Below are positions 34,451 to 44,385 of a stretch of 64,000 nucleotides of DNA, piece after piece (the stretch's first letter is position 1; the number at the start of each line of letters is the position of its first letter). Source of the stretch: Oscillospiraceae bacterium (lineage in GTDB: Bacteria; Bacillota; Clostridia; Oscillospirales; CAG-272); assembly GCA_015063305.1 (NCBI GenBank), contig SVUJ01000001.1, positions 86,262-150,261 of the forward strand, read 5' to 3'. The translations under genes and the position numbers were made by a program. Under the pieces are notes generated by a model. That model was not told the origin of the DNA. It made no database searches and saw only the letters and a program-made list of their open reading frames with translations.

Positions 34451-34479
34451 TTGCAAGTTGGGGAATAATGTGATATAAT
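34451..34479 (+). promoter_or_regulatory. Promoter of the S10-spc-alpha cluster
   Basis: TTGCAA at 34451-34456, 17 bp, TATAAT at 34474-34479, with GTGA before the -10. It starts a leader of about 310 nt ahead of rpsJ. Confidence 0.85.
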
Positions 34480-34487
34480 CATAGAGC

Positions 34488-34668
34488 TTGATATGCGTTG
34501 AAGCGAGAGGTTGCTACGCTTCTGCTACGGCAGAACGTAGGGAATTTTCGTGGAGTATGTCCGTTTTAACCGGGCGACAGCAATCCCTTTCTACACCATA
34601 GGTGTGCGATTGAAGTCCTTTATTCCCGGATTGTGCGCAGATGCTGATGCGGTACAATTCCGGTTTTT
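34488..34668 (+). ncRNA. Structured rpsJ leader with possible attenuator
   Basis: The leader contains GCGTTGAAGCGAGAGGTTGCTACGC with closing GCGT/ACGC, a hairpin TTCTGC-TACG-GCAGAA, GTCCG...CGGGCGAC pairing, and finally CCGGATTGT...ACAATTCCGG followed by TTTTT (34626-34668), a likely intrinsic terminator 130 nt before rpsJ. This layout fits a ribosomal-protein-sensing leader (L4 controls S10 operons in some bacteria), but I do not recognise a named family, so the ligand is inference. Confidence 0.6.
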
Positions 34669-34797
34669 AAATGGATAGAAAAGAAACGCACCGGCACGGT
34701 GTTAGGAAAAGATCGCGCCCCCAAAAACGATGCCGCGCAGCAAAAGTTACTCATTATTATATATGCGCGGGCGAAATTTTAAAAGGAGGCAAAAACA

Positions 34798-35109
34798 GTG
34801 GCAGTCAAAGAAAAGATCAGAGTAAGACTGAAGAGCTACGATCACACACTCATCGATGCAGCAGCAGAGAAGATAGTTGACGTGGCAAAGAGAAACGGCG
34901 CAACCGTTTCCGGTCCTATCCCGCTTCCCACCGACAAGGAGATAGTAACCATTCTCCGCGCGGTACACAAGTACAAGGATAGCCGTGAGCAGTTCGAAAT
35001 GCGCACACACAAGAGACTCATTGACATCATGAAGCCGTCTCAGAAGGTTGTAGATGCACTCATGAGCGTTGAGCTCCCCGCCGGTGTTGAGATCGAGGTA
35101 AAACTTTAA
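34798..35109 (+). CDS. rpsJ: 30S ribosomal protein S10
   Basis: 103-aa S10/NusE, part of the small-subunit head and of NusB-NusE antitermination complexes. The sequence [30 protein letters not shown] and [19 protein letters not shown] is diagnostic. It starts at GTG 34798 after AAAAGGAGG. First gene of the cluster, behind the long leader. Confidence 0.98.
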   Translation: MAVKEKIRVRLKSYDHTLIDAAAEKIVDVAKRNGATVSGPIPLPTDKEIVTILRAVHKYKDSREQFEMRTHKRLIDIMKPSQKVVDALMSVELPAGVEIEVKL

Positions 35110-35240
35110 TCAAGCACCCGACTCACCCAAAACAAAGATAACAGCCGTTGCGCGCTAAAGCTGCGCAGATCGGTAACTTTGTAAATCATGTTGGCGCGCC
35201 AAAGCGCAGTCAACCAATAATTTACAGGAGGAAAGAAAAA

Positions 35241-35870
35241 ATGAAAAAGGGTATTATCGGTAAGAAGATCGGTATGACTCAGATCTTCGACGAGGTCGGA
35301 AATGTAATTCCGGTAACGATAATCGAAGCAGGTCCTTGCTGCGTAACGCAGAAGAAGACCAAAGAGACTGATGGATACGACGCAGTACAGCTCGGATTCA
35401 TGGATCTCAAAGAGAAGCACACAAACAAGCCCATGAGCGGACACTTCGCAAAAGCGGGTGTGAGCGCTAAGAAGCACCTCAAGGAGTTTCGCCTTGATGA
35501 TTGCTCGGCAGTAAACGTTGGCGACGTTATCACCGTCGATACCTTCGCTGCAGGCGAGAAGGTCGACATAACAGGTATAACAAAGGGACGTGGATACACC
35601 GGCGCGATCAAGAGATGGAACCTTGCAAAGCTTCGTATGACCCACGGCGTGGGCCCTGTTCACCGTCAGTCCGGTTCTATGGGTGTTATCGACCCCGCGA
35701 GAATCTTCAAGAACAAGAAGATGGCAGGTCAGTACGGTAACGAGCAGGTTACAGTTCTCAATCTTAAAGTTGTAAAGATCGATACTGAGAAGAATCTTAT
35801 CGCTATCAAGGGAGCAGTTCCCGGAGCAAAAGACGGTATAGTCTTCATCAGAGATTCGGTTAAAGCATAA
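35241..35870 (+). CDS. rplC: 50S ribosomal protein L3
   Basis: 209-aa L3 ([16 protein letters not shown]; the [11 protein letters not shown] and HRQSGSMG peptidyl-transferase-side loop). The track ORF begins 93 nt upstream at 35148; ATG 35241 with AGGAGG 9 nt before it is the true start. In the gap after rpsJ there is no other gene. Confidence 0.98.
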   Translation: MKKGIIGKKIGMTQIFDEVGNVIPVTIIEAGPCCVTQKKTKETDGYDAVQLGFMDLKEKHTNKPMSGHFAKAGVSAKKHLKEFRLDDCSAVNVGDVITVDTFAAGEKVDITGITKGRGYTGAIKRWNLAKLRMTHGVGPVHRQSGSMGVIDPARIFKNKKMAGQYGNEQVTVLNLKVVKIDTEKNLIAIKGAVPGAKDGIVFIRDSVKA

Positions 35871-35890
35871 GCGGAAGGAGGAAACAAGCT

Positions 35891-36601
35891 ATGCCAAACA
35901 TTAAAGTAGTAGATATGACCGGCAAAGAAGTCGGCGAAATCATGCTCTCCGATGTGATCTTCGGAGCAGAAGTTAACAAAGCAGTCCTCCATGCTGCTGT
36001 CAGAGTTTATCTGATGAACCAGAGACAGGGCACACAGTCCACCCTTACCCGCACCGAGGTTTCCGGCGGCGGTAAGAAGCCCTGGAGACAGAAGGGTACA
36101 GGAAGAGCTCGTCAGGGTTCGACCCGTTCTCCTCAGTGGACACACGGCGGTATCGCTCTCGGCCCGAAGCCCAGAGATCACCGCATAGCTCTTAACAAGA
36201 AGACAAAGAGAGTTGCTCTCTTCAGCGCACTCTCCGCTAAATTCGCTGCAGGCGAGATCGTCGTTGTTGACGATATCAAGCTTGAGAGCTACAAGACTGC
36301 CGAGATGGCTAAGATGCTCAAGGCGCTTGGCTGCGAAAAGGAAGTTACCAAGACCTACAAGTCTACCGAAGTTGTTAACGGCGAGGTAGTAAGAGAGAAG
36401 AAGACAAGAACAGCTGTTGTTGCTCAGAAGGCTCTCGTAGTTCTTGACACTGCTGACAAGTTCGTAGTAAAGAGCTGCGCAAACATCCCCGGCGTTGAAA
36501 CAACAATGTACAGCACCATAAACGTTTACGAGGTGCTCAAGGCTGAGAAGGTTATCCTTTCCAAGGCAGCCGCAGAAAAGCTTCAGGAGGTATATGCGTA
36601 A
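35891..36601 (+). CDS. rplD: 50S ribosomal protein L4
   Basis: 236-aa L4, which lines the peptide exit tunnel (loop [30 protein letters not shown]). It is somewhat longer than the common 205-207 aa; the extra is an insertion of about 25 residues around [27 protein letters not shown] in the C-terminal domain. L4 is the classic repressor of S10 operons in some bacteria. Its stop overlaps the rplW start. Confidence 0.97.
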   Translation: MPNIKVVDMTGKEVGEIMLSDVIFGAEVNKAVLHAAVRVYLMNQRQGTQSTLTRTEVSGGGKKPWRQKGTGRARQGSTRSPQWTHGGIALGPKPRDHRIALNKKTKRVALFSALSAKFAAGEIVVVDDIKLESYKTAEMAKMLKALGCEKEVTKTYKSTEVVNGEVVREKKTRTAVVAQKALVVLDTADKFVVKSCANIPGVETTMYSTINVYEVLKAEKVILSKAAAEKLQEVYA

Positions 36602-36894
36602 TGAAGATGATTCAGGATATCATAATCAAGCCGGTGATCACCGAGGCGAGCATGGACAGAATCGCAGATAAGAGATATACCTTCAAGGTAAGCAAGGATG
36701 CGACAAAGCCCGAGATCGCAAAGGCGGTTGAGGCAATGTTCGGCGTTAAGGTTGAAAAGGTTAACACGATCAACATGAAGAGAAAGCCCAAGAGACTCGG
36801 CGTACACGCAGGTTACACCTCCGAGTGGAAAAAGGCAATCGTAACACTGAAGTCCGATTCAAAGACCATTGAGTTCTTTGACGGTCTTAACTGA
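36601..36894 (+). CDS. rplW: 50S ribosomal protein L23
   Basis: 97-aa L23, located at the tunnel exit and docking point for SRP and trigger factor. [23 protein letters not shown] and the C-terminal FDGLN fit. ATG 36601 overlaps the rplD stop by one base, and GGAGG inside the end of rplD serves as its RBS. Confidence 0.97.
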   Translation: MKMIQDIIIKPVITEASMDRIADKRYTFKVSKDATKPEIAKAVEAMFGVKVEKVNTINMKRKPKRLGVHAGYTSEWKKAIVTLKSDSKTIEFFDGLN

Positions 36895-36913
36895 TGGTAG
36901 GAGGTAAAGAGTA

Positions 36914-37744
36914 ATGCCTACAAAGAAATTTAAGCCTACTACACCGTCGAGAAGACATATGTCGGTTCCGACCTTCGAGGAGATCACAAAGTCAACTCCC
37001 GAAAAGAGCCTGGTTGTTATCAAGAAGAAGCACGCAGGCCGTAACAGCTACGGAAGAATCACAGTACGTCACCACGGCGGCGGAAACAAGATAAAGTATA
37101 GAATTATCGACTTCAAGAGAGCTAACAACGTTCCCGCAACTGTTGTCGGAATCGAGTACGACCCCAACAGAACCGCTTACATCGCACTCCTTCAGAACGA
37201 AGCGGGCGAGAAGAGCTACATCATAGCTCCTGTTGGACTTACAGCGGGTGACACGGTTTACACAGGCCCTGATGCAGACATCAAGCCCGGTAACACTCTC
37301 CCGATCGAAAACATTCCTGTGGGTACATTCATCCACAACATCGAGCTCTATCCCGGTAAGGGTGCGCAGCTTGCTCGTTCCGCGGGTGTTGCTGCACAGC
37401 TCATCTCCAAGGAGAACGGAGTCGCTCAGGTAAGACTTCCCTCCGGAGAAGTTCGTTATATCCGTCTTGAGTGCAAGGCAACTATTGGACAGGTCGGCAA
37501 CATCGAGCACGACACTGTTAAGATAGGTAAGGCAGGTAAGAAGAGACACATGGGTATCCGTCCCACAGTACGCGGTTCTGTAATGAACCCCTGCGATCAC
37601 CCTCACGGTGGTGGAGAAGGAAAGTCTCCTATCGGTCGTCCCTCGCCTGTTACCCCTTGGGGCAAGCCTGCTCTTGGTTATAAGACCAGAAACAAGAAGG
37701 CTAGAACAGACAAATTCATCGTAAAACGCAGAAACGCTAAATAA
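36914..37744 (+). CDS. rplB: 50S ribosomal protein L2
   Basis: 276-aa L2 of full length, needed for subunit joining and peptidyl transfer. It ends with the conserved [38 protein letters not shown] lies 7 nt before ATG 36914. Confidence 0.98.
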   Translation: MPTKKFKPTTPSRRHMSVPTFEEITKSTPEKSLVVIKKKHAGRNSYGRITVRHHGGGNKIKYRIIDFKRANNVPATVVGIEYDPNRTAYIALLQNEAGEKSYIIAPVGLTAGDTVYTGPDADIKPGNTLPIENIPVGTFIHNIELYPGKGAQLARSAGVAAQLISKENGVAQVRLPSGEVRYIRLECKATIGQVGNIEHDTVKIGKAGKKRHMGIRPTVRGSVMNPCDHPHGGGEGKSPIGRPSPVTPWGKPALGYKTRNKKARTDKFIVKRRNAK

Positions 37745-37758
37745 GGAGGGAATATAAG

Positions 37759-38040
37759 ATGAGCAGAAGCCTTAAAAAAGCACCTTTTGTAGAAGAAAAG
37801 CTTTACGCACGTATCTGCGCCATGAACGAGAAGAACGAGAAAAAAGTTCTTAAGACATGGTCGCGCGCGTCGACAATATTCCCGGAGTTTGTCGGACATA
37901 CCATCGCGGTTCATGACGGAAGAAAGCATGTACCGGTATATGTGACCGAGGATATGGTAGGACACAAGCTCGGCGAGTTTGCGCTTACAAGAACATTCAA
38001 GGGCCACGCAGGTTCTAAGACGTCAAACAACGGTAAATAA
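37759..38040 (+). CDS. rpsS: 30S ribosomal protein S19
   Basis: 93-aa S19 ([57 protein letters not shown]). GGAGGG precedes ATG 37759. Confidence 0.98.
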   Translation: MSRSLKKAPFVEEKLYARICAMNEKNEKKVLKTWSRASTIFPEFVGHTIAVHDGRKHVPVYVTEDMVGHKLGEFALTRTFKGHAGSKTSNNGK

Positions 38041-38063
38041 TGCAAAGGGAGGAAAAATTCGAG

Positions 38064-38399
38064 ATGGAAGCAAAAGCAACGCTTAAGTATGCAAGAATTT
38101 CCCCGCGCAAGGTAAAGATCGTTCTCGACCTCATCAGAGGTAAGGATGCCGGAACCGCAATGGCAATTCTGAAGAACACCAACAAGAGTGCTTCGGAATA
38201 TCTTGTAAAATTGCTGGGAAGTGCAATTGCAAACGCAGATAACAATTTCAATATGGATGTAACAAAGCTCTACGTATCCGAGTGCTTCGTATGCCCCGGA
38301 CCTACTCTGAAGAGAATAATGCCCAGAGCAAAGGGAAGCGCAGACAGAATACTCAAGAGAACATCCCACGTAACTATCGTAGTTAAGGAAAGAGACTGA
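38064..38399 (+). CDS. rplV: 50S ribosomal protein L22
   Basis: 111-aa L22 with [19 protein letters not shown] and the tunnel beta-hairpin region [24 protein letters not shown]. The track starts at 38040, overlapping the rpsS stop; GGGAGG at 38047-38052 supports ATG 38064 ([11 protein letters not shown]). Confidence 0.96.
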   Translation: MEAKATLKYARISPRKVKIVLDLIRGKDAGTAMAILKNTNKSASEYLVKLLGSAIANADNNFNMDVTKLYVSECFVCPGPTLKRIMPRAKGSADRILKRTSHVTIVVKERD

Positions 38400-38416
38400 G
38401 AGAGGAGGTTAAGCTG

Positions 38417-39184
38417 ATGGGACAGAAGGTTAATCCCCACGGACTTCGTGTGGGCGTAATAAAGAACTGGGACTCCAGATGGTTCGTATCGGACGAGAAG
38501 TTCGGCGACACTATCGTGTCCGACTATAAGATAAGAAAGTATCTTAAGAAAGAACTCCAGAGCGCAGGCGTTCCTAAGATAGAGATCGAGCGCGACAGCC
38601 AGAGAGTAAGAATATTCATTCATTGCGCAAAGCCCGGAATGGTAATCGGCCGCGGCGGAGTAGAGATCGAGAAGTACAAGAACGAACTCCAGAAGATGGT
38701 TGGTATGCCCGTTGCACTCAACGTTGTTGAGGTAAGACAGCCCGACCTCGATGCTCAGCTGGTTGCAGAGAACATCGCAAAGCAGCTTGAGAACAGAGTG
38801 GCTTTCCGCCGTGCTATGAAGATGGCGATCAGAAACACTATGAGACTTGGCGCTAAGGGTATCAAGATCACCTGCAGCGGACGTCTTGCAGGAGCAGAAA
38901 TCGCAAGATCCGAGCACTATCATGAGGGAACTATCCCGCTTCAGACACTCAGAGCCGATATCGATTACGGTTTCTGGGAAGCAAATACAACCTACGGAAA
39001 GATCGGCGTCAAGGTATGGATATACAAGGGCGAGGTTCTTAACGAGGTAAACAGACAGAGCACAAACGCACCCAGAGATGCAAGACGCAACGATCGCCGC
39101 GACAACCGTGGTGGCGAGCGCCGCGGACGCCGTCCCGAGGGAGCAAGAGGCGAGAGAGCTCCGAGAGAAGGAGGTCGTAAATAA
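38417..39184 (+). CDS. rpsC: 30S ribosomal protein S3
   Basis: 255-aa S3, part of the mRNA entry helicase site. KH domain [19 protein letters not shown], then [20 protein letters not shown] and [30 protein letters not shown]. The C-terminal 35 residues are an Arg/Gly-rich tail, longer than in B. subtilis (218 aa), and probably bind RNA. Confidence 0.97.
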   Translation: MGQKVNPHGLRVGVIKNWDSRWFVSDEKFGDTIVSDYKIRKYLKKELQSAGVPKIEIERDSQRVRIFIHCAKPGMVIGRGGVEIEKYKNELQKMVGMPVALNVVEVRQPDLDAQLVAENIAKQLENRVAFRRAMKMAIRNTMRLGAKGIKITCSGRLAGAEIARSEHYHEGTIPLQTLRADIDYGFWEANTTYGKIGVKVWIYKGEVLNEVNRQSTNAPRDARRNDRRDNRGGERRGRRPEGARGERAPREGGRK

Positions 39185-39597
39185 TGTTAATGCCGAAGAG
39201 AGTTAAGTTCCGTCGTGTACAGCGCGGCAGACTTAAGGGAAAAGCAACAAGCGGCAATAAGGTTACAAACGGTTCTTACGGACTTGTAGCGCTTGAGCCG
39301 GCATGGATCACAAGCAATCAGATCGAGGCAGCCCGTATCGCGATGACAAGATACATCAAGCGTGGCGGTAAGGTCTGGATAAAGATATTCCCCGACAAGC
39401 CTATCACTGAGAAGCCTGCCGAGACTCGAATGGGTTCCGGTAAGGGTTCGCCTGAGTATTGGGTTGCAGTAGTTAAGCCGGGCAGAGTAATGTTCGAGAT
39501 GGACGGAGTTGCAGAAGAGGCAGCAAGAGAAGCTATGCGTCTTGCATCTCACAAGCTCCCCATCAAGTGTAAGTTCGTGACAAAGGAGGATGTATAA
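39184..39597 (+). CDS. rplP: 50S ribosomal protein L16
   Basis: 137-aa L16 ([58 protein letters not shown]). The start overlaps the rpsC stop by one base. GGAGG in the rpsC end lies 10 nt upstream. Confidence 0.98.
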   Translation: MLMPKRVKFRRVQRGRLKGKATSGNKVTNGSYGLVALEPAWITSNQIEAARIAMTRYIKRGGKVWIKIFPDKPITEKPAETRMGSGKGSPEYWVAVVKPGRVMFEMDGVAEEAAREAMRLASHKLPIKCKFVTKEDV

Positions 39598-39600
39598 GCG

Positions 39601-39801
39601 ATGAAAGCACAGAAGTTCACAGAAGAGCTGAGAAAAATGAGCGCTGAAGAGCTTGACGCAAAGCTTAAAGAGCTTAAGGAAGAACTTTTCAGACTTCGTT
39701 TCCAGCACGCGATCAATCAGCTTGACAACCCCCAGAAGATCGTGGACGTCAAGAAGAACATTGCCCGTGTAATGACAATCCTTTCAGAGAAAAATGCGTA
39801 A
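39601..39801 (+). CDS. rpmC: 50S ribosomal protein L29
   Basis: 66-aa helical-hairpin L29 (MSAEELDAKLKELKEELFRLRFQHAINQLDNPQKIVDVKKNIARVMTIL) at the tunnel exit. It starts 3 nt after rplP; AAAGGAGG inside the rplP end is its RBS. Confidence 0.97.
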   Translation: MKAQKFTEELRKMSAEELDAKLKELKEELFRLRFQHAINQLDNPQKIVDVKKNIARVMTILSEKNA

Positions 39802-39813
39802 GGAGGAATAGTC

Positions 39814-40074
39814 ATGACAGAAGAAAGAAATCTCAGAAAGACCAGAGTTGGATACGTAGTAAGCGATAAGATGGACAAGACTGTTGTCGTAGCTATCGAG
39901 GACAACGTAAGACACGCGGTCTACGGAAAGATCATCAAACACACCTTGAAGGTTCATGCACACGACGAGAAGAACGAGTGCGGAATCGGCGACAAGGTAG
40001 AGATTATGGAAACAAGACCTCTCTCCAAAACAAAGAGATGGCGCGTTGTTGAAATAATCGAAAAAGCTAAATAA
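39814..40074 (+). CDS. rpsQ: 30S ribosomal protein S17
   Basis: 86-aa OB-fold S17 ([51 protein letters not shown]). AAGGAGG precedes ATG 39814. Confidence 0.98.
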   Translation: MTEERNLRKTRVGYVVSDKMDKTVVVAIEDNVRHAVYGKIIKHTLKVHAHDEKNECGIGDKVEIMETRPLSKTKRWRVVEIIEKAK

Positions 40075-40142
40075 TTTAGCTCCACAAAAACCATATACAG
40101 TAGATACGGCAGAAATCGTATTGAAATCAGGAGGAAAATAAA

Positions 40143-40511
40143 GTGATACAGCAACAAACATTAATGAAGGTTGCCGATAACACCGGAGCTAAAGAGCTGA
40201 TGTGCATTCGCGTATTGGGCGGAACAGGCCGCAGATACGCAAACATCGGTGATATAGTAGTAGCCAGCGTAAAGAAGGCTACTCCCGGCGGCGTTGTTAA
40301 GAAGGGCGACGTAGTAAAGGCTGTTGTAGTTAGAAGCGCACACGGAATCAAGCGCGCTGACGGCTCTTACATCAAGTTCGACGAGAACGCAGCGGTAATC
40401 ATCAGAGAAGATAAGACGCCCAGAGGTACACGTATATTTGGCCCTGTGGCAAGAGAACTTCGCGAGAAGGACTTCCTTAAGATCCTCTCTCTCGCACCCG
40501 AAGTACTTTAA
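40143..40511 (+). CDS. rplN: 50S ribosomal protein L14
   Basis: 122-aa L14 ([55 protein letters not shown]). Starts at GTG 40143 with AGGAGG 8 nt upstream. A 68-nt gap separates it from rpsQ. Confidence 0.98.
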   Translation: MIQQQTLMKVADNTGAKELMCIRVLGGTGRRYANIGDIVVASVKKATPGGVVKKGDVVKAVVVRSAHGIKRADGSYIKFDENAAVIIREDKTPRGTRIFGPVARELREKDFLKILSLAPEVL

Positions 40512-40526
40512 TGGAGGTATCGAGAA

Positions 40527-40832
40527 ATGAATATTAAGACAGGCGATACCGTCATCGTTCTTTCCGGTGACGACAAGGGAGCAAAGGGAAAGGTTATAGC
40601 CGTTTCCCCCAAGGAAGGAAAGGTGCTTGTTGAGAAGGTAAATATGATCCACAAGCACGTTAAGGCACGCAAGCAGGGAGATGAGAGCGGCATCATCGAT
40701 GCTGAAGGCGCTATCTACGCGTCCAAGGTTGCTCTCTACTGCGACGCATGCAAGAAGGGCGTTAGAGTTAAGCACGTTGAAAAAGACGGCAAGAAGATCC
40801 GCGTTTGCGCAAAATGCGGAAAGGCACTTTAA
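40527..40832 (+). CDS. rplX: 50S ribosomal protein L24
   Basis: 101-aa KOW-domain L24 (IKTGDTVIVLSGDDKGAKGKVIAVSPKEGKVLVEKVNMIHKHVKA). Its C-terminus has CDACKKG and CAKCGKAL, which could bind zinc. Confidence 0.97.
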   Translation: MNIKTGDTVIVLSGDDKGAKGKVIAVSPKEGKVLVEKVNMIHKHVKARKQGDESGIIDAEGAIYASKVALYCDACKKGVRVKHVEKDGKKIRVCAKCGKAL

Positions 40833-40848
40833 TGGGAGGTAAAGACTG

Positions 40849-41391
40849 ATGGCAAGACTTAGAGAAACATATAAGGCCGAGGTTGCTCCCGCCCTTATGA
40901 AGAAATTTGAGTACAAGAGCTCGATGCAGATCCCTAAGCTCAACAAGGTAGTTATCAACTGCGGTGTTGGCGACGCAAAGGACAACTCCAAGGCTCTTGA
41001 CGCTGTTATCAACGATCTGACCCTTATCTCGGGTCAGAAGGCAGTACCCACATTCGCAAAGAAGTCTGTTGCAAACTTCAAGCTCCGTGAGGGCATGAAG
41101 ATCGGTGCAAAGGTAACTCTTCGCGGCGACACGATGTATGAGTTTGTTGACAAGCTCTTCAACTTCGCGCTTCCCAGAGTTCGTGACTTCAAGGGTATCA
41201 ACCCCAACGCATTCGACGGCAGAGGAAACTATGCGCTCGGACTTAAGGAACAGCTCATATTCCCCGAGATCGAGTACGACCAGGTTGACAAGATCCGCGG
41301 AATGGACATCTGCTTCGTAACAACAGCAAACACAGACGAAGAAGCAAGAGAGCTCCTCAAGCTTATGGGCGCTCCCTTCGCAAACAACTGA
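40849..41391 (+). CDS. rplE: 50S ribosomal protein L5
   Basis: 180-aa L5, binding 5S rRNA in the central protuberance ([66 protein letters not shown]). GGGAGG precedes ATG 40849. Confidence 0.98.
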   Translation: MARLRETYKAEVAPALMKKFEYKSSMQIPKLNKVVINCGVGDAKDNSKALDAVINDLTLISGQKAVPTFAKKSVANFKLREGMKIGAKVTLRGDTMYEFVDKLFNFALPRVRDFKGINPNAFDGRGNYALGLKEQLIFPEIEYDQVDKIRGMDICFVTTANTDEEARELLKLMGAPFANN

Positions 41392-41407
41392 TAGGAGGTA
41401 AGTAAGG

Positions 41408-41593
41408 ATGGCTAAAAAGGCAATGGTTCTCAAGCAGCAGAAGGCGCAGAAGTATTCCACTCGTGAGTACAACAGATGCAAGATCTGCGGACGTCCCCAT
41501 GCTTATCTTCGCAAGTACGGCATTTGCCGTATCTGCTTCCGTAACCTCGCTTATAAGGGAGAGATCCCCGGCGTGAAGAAGGCAAGCTGGTAA
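41408..41593 (+). CDS. rpsN: 30S ribosomal protein S14, zinc type
   Basis: 61-aa type Z S14 with two CxxC knuckles ([38 protein letters not shown]). It is the zinc-dependent form, so ribosomal stock depends on zinc unless a zinc-free paralogue exists elsewhere. AGGAGG upstream. Confidence 0.97.
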   Translation: MAKKAMVLKQQKAQKYSTREYNRCKICGRPHAYLRKYGICRICFRNLAYKGEIPGVKKASW

Positions 41594-41790
41594 GATTTAA
41601 TGTGATTTCGGAAATCAAGACCGCGCGGTCTTGAATTCCGAGTGTCATATATCGCGAAAGCGAAAAACCCCTAACTATCAGAAGGAAGCTAATCGCAGAA
41701 AAAATAACAGGCGTTGGGCTTAACCGCTGATATGCCGCCGAGAAGATCGGCAGCAAGAATAATTTACTTGCATACAGGAGGAAAAAAGTA
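41594..41790 (+). promoter_or_regulatory. Structured gap between rpsN and rpsH
   Basis: 197 nt, the longest gap inside the cluster. It contains a long imperfect hairpin (TTTCGGAAATCAAGACC / GGTCTTGAATTCCGA around GCGC), TCGCGAAAGCGA, and GCCGCCGAGAAGATCGGCAGC. No U tract and no promoter with two good hexamers were seen. It could be an mRNA regulatory site for the S8 half of the spc operon, or an RNA-processing site. No ORF. Confidence 0.5.
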
Positions 41791-42189
41791 ATGCAAATGT
41801 CAGATGTAATCGCCGATATGCTTACAAGAATAAGAAATGCTAACGATGCAAAGCATGCAACTGTAGACATTCCGGCATCCAACATGAAAAAGTCTATCGC
41901 AGACATTCTCGTTGAAGAGGGCTACGTAAAGGGCTATCAGGTAATCGAGGATGGCAAGCAGGGTGTGATCCGTGTTACACTTAAGTACACGGCAAGCAAG
42001 CAGAAGGTTATCCGCGGAATTCGCCGCGTATCGAAGCCCGGTCTTCGTATATACGCAGGTTACGAGGATATGCCCAAGGTTATGAACGGCCTTGGAATCG
42101 CTATCGTTTCCACATCCAAAGGAATAATGACCGACAAGAAGGCAAGAGCTACCAAGATAGGTGGCGAAGTGCTGGCGTTTGTTTGGTAA
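41791..42189 (+). CDS. rpsH: 30S ribosomal protein S8
   Basis: 132-aa S8 ([80 protein letters not shown]). S8 represses spc operons in E. coli. AGGAGG lies 9 nt before ATG 41791. Confidence 0.98.
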   Translation: MQMSDVIADMLTRIRNANDAKHATVDIPASNMKKSIADILVEEGYVKGYQVIEDGKQGVIRVTLKYTASKQKVIRGIRRVSKPGLRIYAGYEDMPKVMNGLGIAIVSTSKGIMTDKKARATKIGGEVLAFVW

Positions 42190-42210
42190 TGAAGGCGGGA
42201 GGTAAATAAA

Positions 42211-42783
42211 ATGTCAAGAATAGGAAGAATGCCGATTGATGTTCCCGCAGGCGTTACCGTTACCATTGCGGCTGACAACACCGTAACAGTAAAGGGACCT
42301 CTCGGAACACTTACCGAAAAGTTCAGCGAACGTATGAGCATTAAGCAGGAGGGCGCGCAGATAATCGTTACTCGCCCCACTGACGAAAAAGAAGACAGAA
42401 GCGTACACGGTCTTACTCGCGCGCTTCTCAACAATATGGTAGTAGGAGTAAGCAAGGGCTATTCCAAGACCCTTGAGATCATTGGTGTAGGTTATAAGGC
42501 AGCTAAGGTCGGCAAGACCGTTCAGCTTTATCTCGGACACTCGCTCCTCTCCAACGGAACTCCCCAGGAAAAGTTCTGCATCACAGAGCCCGAGGGAATC
42601 ACACTTGAGGTTGCCGAGAAGGCTGTTCCGATAACCATCACGGTTAAGGGAATAGACAAGCAGGCAGTTGGACAGATGGCAGCAGTTATCAGAGGCAAGA
42701 GACCCCCCGAGCCCTATCATGGTAAGGGTGTTAAGTACTCTGATGAGAGAGTTCGCCGCAAGGCCGGAAAAACCGGTAAATAA
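42211..42783 (+). CDS. rplF: 50S ribosomal protein L6
   Basis: 190-aa L6 with the two-repeat fold (SRIGRMPIDVPAGVTVTI, VKGPLGTL; C-terminal GQMAAVIRGKRPPEPYHGKGVKYSDE). GGGAGG precedes ATG 42211. Confidence 0.98.
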   Translation: MSRIGRMPIDVPAGVTVTIAADNTVTVKGPLGTLTEKFSERMSIKQEGAQIIVTRPTDEKEDRSVHGLTRALLNNMVVGVSKGYSKTLEIIGVGYKAAKVGKTVQLYLGHSLLSNGTPQEKFCITEPEGITLEVAEKAVPITITVKGIDKQAVGQMAAVIRGKRPPEPYHGKGVKYSDERVRRKAGKTGK

Positions 42784-42801
42784 TGAAAGGAGTAGACACA
42801 A

Positions 42802-43161
42802 ATGGTATCAAGAAAAGACGCTAATAAGGCTCGTCTTAAGAGACATAAGAGAGTCAGAGCAAAGATCTCGGGTACAGCTGCTCGTCCTCGTTTGGCAGTA
42901 TATCGCTCAAACGCGAACATCAGCGCACAGATCATTGATGACGTTGCAGGTGTAACATTGGTTTCTGCTTCTACCTATGAGAAGGATTTCCAGGGTAACG
43001 GCGGAAACAAGGAAGCTGCAAGAGCAGTAGGAAAAGCAATCGCTGTAAAAGCAGCGGCAAAGGGTATCACCGAAGTCGTATTCGACAGAGGCGGCTATCT
43101 TTATCACGGACGTGTATCGGAGTTGGCTGACGGCGCTCGCGAGGGCGGCTTGAAGTTCTAA
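42802..43161 (+). CDS. rplR: 50S ribosomal protein L18
   Basis: 119-aa L18, binding 5S rRNA ([66 protein letters not shown]). Confidence 0.98.
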   Translation: MVSRKDANKARLKRHKRVRAKISGTAARPRLAVYRSNANISAQIIDDVAGVTLVSASTYEKDFQGNGGNKEAARAVGKAIAVKAAAKGITEVVFDRGGYLYHGRVSELADGAREGGLKF

Positions 43162-43238
43162 TCGCCAAAGGCGGTTAGTCCGGTTTGTACACTGTTCAAA
43201 ACACAATGTATTGAACAAAATTTCAGGAGGAAAACACA

Positions 43239-43742
43239 ATGTCAACTAAAATTAATCCGGCAGAGCTTGATCTTCGTGAGCAGCTCGTCGCATTGAATCG
43301 TGTTTCCAAGACCGTAAAAGGTGGTCGTATCGCTCGTTTCGCAGCAATCATGGTTGTTGGTGACGGAAACGGTCATGTAGGAGTAGGACTTGGAAAGGCA
43401 GCTGAGGTTCCGGAAGCGATCCGCAAGGGAATCGAAGATGCAAAGAAAAATATGATAACAGTATCCCTTAAGGGTTCAACTATCCCCCACGAGGTAGTAG
43501 GTGTATTCGGAGCAGGTAAGGTCCTTCTTAAGCCCGCCGCTCCCGGTACAGGTATTATCGCTGGTGGTAAGGTAAGAGCAGTTCTCGAGCTCGCAGGTAT
43601 CCATAACATTCGTGCAAAGTGCTTGCGCTCCAACAATCCTACAAACGTTGTTAAGGCAACTATTGCAGGACTTGAGGCGCTCCGCAGCGCAGAAGAGGTT
43701 GCGAAGATCCGTGACATCTCTGTTGATCAGGTAAAGGCATAA
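43239..43742 (+). CDS. rpsE: 30S ribosomal protein S5
   Basis: 167-aa S5 ([83 protein letters not shown]). A 77-nt gap upstream contains the inverted repeat TGTTCAA...TTGAACA. AGGAGG before ATG 43239. Confidence 0.98.
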   Translation: MSTKINPAELDLREQLVALNRVSKTVKGGRIARFAAIMVVGDGNGHVGVGLGKAAEVPEAIRKGIEDAKKNMITVSLKGSTIPHEVVGVFGAGKVLLKPAAPGTGIIAGGKVRAVLELAGIHNIRAKCLRSNNPTNVVKATIAGLEALRSAEEVAKIRDISVDQVKA

Positions 43743-43756
43743 GGAGGGTTTAGAAA

Positions 43757-43930
43757 ATGAAAAAAGTAACTCTCGTAAAGAGCACCATCGGTGCAAAGCC
43801 TAACCAGAAGGCAACAGCGAAGTCCCTCGGACTTGTTAAGATAGGCGACAGCATCGTTCATGAGGACAATGCAGTGCTTGCAGGCAAGATCAAAGTTATC
43901 TCTCACCTCGTAAAAGTTGAAAACGTATAA
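43757..43930 (+). CDS. rpmD: 50S ribosomal protein L30
   Basis: 57-aa L30, too short for the ORF track: MKKVTLVKSTIGAKPNQKATAKSLGL, then KIGDSIVHEDNAVLAGKIKVISHLVKVENV. Start ATG 43757 after AAGGAGG; stop 12 nt before rplO. Confidence 0.96.
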   Translation: MKKVTLVKSTIGAKPNQKATAKSLGLVKIGDSIVHEDNAVLAGKIKVISHLVKVENV

Positions 43931-43942
43931 GGAGGCAGCAAG

Positions 43943-44383
43943 ATGAAACTTAATGAACTTTCACCCGCAGTTGGCTCTGCAAAGCCCGCATGGCGTAAGG
44001 GCAGAGGTCCCGGATCGGGTAACGGCAAAACAGCCGGCAAGGGACACAAGGGTCAGAACGCGCGCTCCGGCGGCGGTGTAAGACCCGGATTTGAGGGAGG
44101 ACAGCTCCCCCTGTACAGAAAGCTTCCCAAGAGAGGCTTCACTAACAGATTTGCTGTCAATTATGCAATAGTAAACGTTTCTGATCTCAACAAGTTTGAG
44201 GACGGAGCAGTAGTAGATCTCGAGACCCTGGTTGAGAAAAGAATAGTTCGCAAGCCCATGGATGGACTTAAGGTCCTCGGCGGCGGCGAGCTCATCAAAA
44301 AAATAACTGTCAAAGCGACAGTCTTTTCGGCAACAGCTAAGGAAAAGATAGAAGCAGCAGGTGGAAAGACCGAGGAGGTATAA
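43943..44383 (+). CDS. rplO: 50S ribosomal protein L15
   Basis: 146-aa L15 with the Gly/Arg-rich N-terminus ([48 protein letters not shown]) and the C-terminal [24 protein letters not shown] precedes ATG 43943. Confidence 0.98.
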   Translation: MKLNELSPAVGSAKPAWRKGRGPGSGNGKTAGKGHKGQNARSGGGVRPGFEGGQLPLYRKLPKRGFTNRFAVNYAIVNVSDLNKFEDGAVVDLETLVEKRIVRKPMDGLKVLGGGELIKKITVKATVFSATAKEKIEAAGGKTEEV

Positions 44384-44385
44384 GC

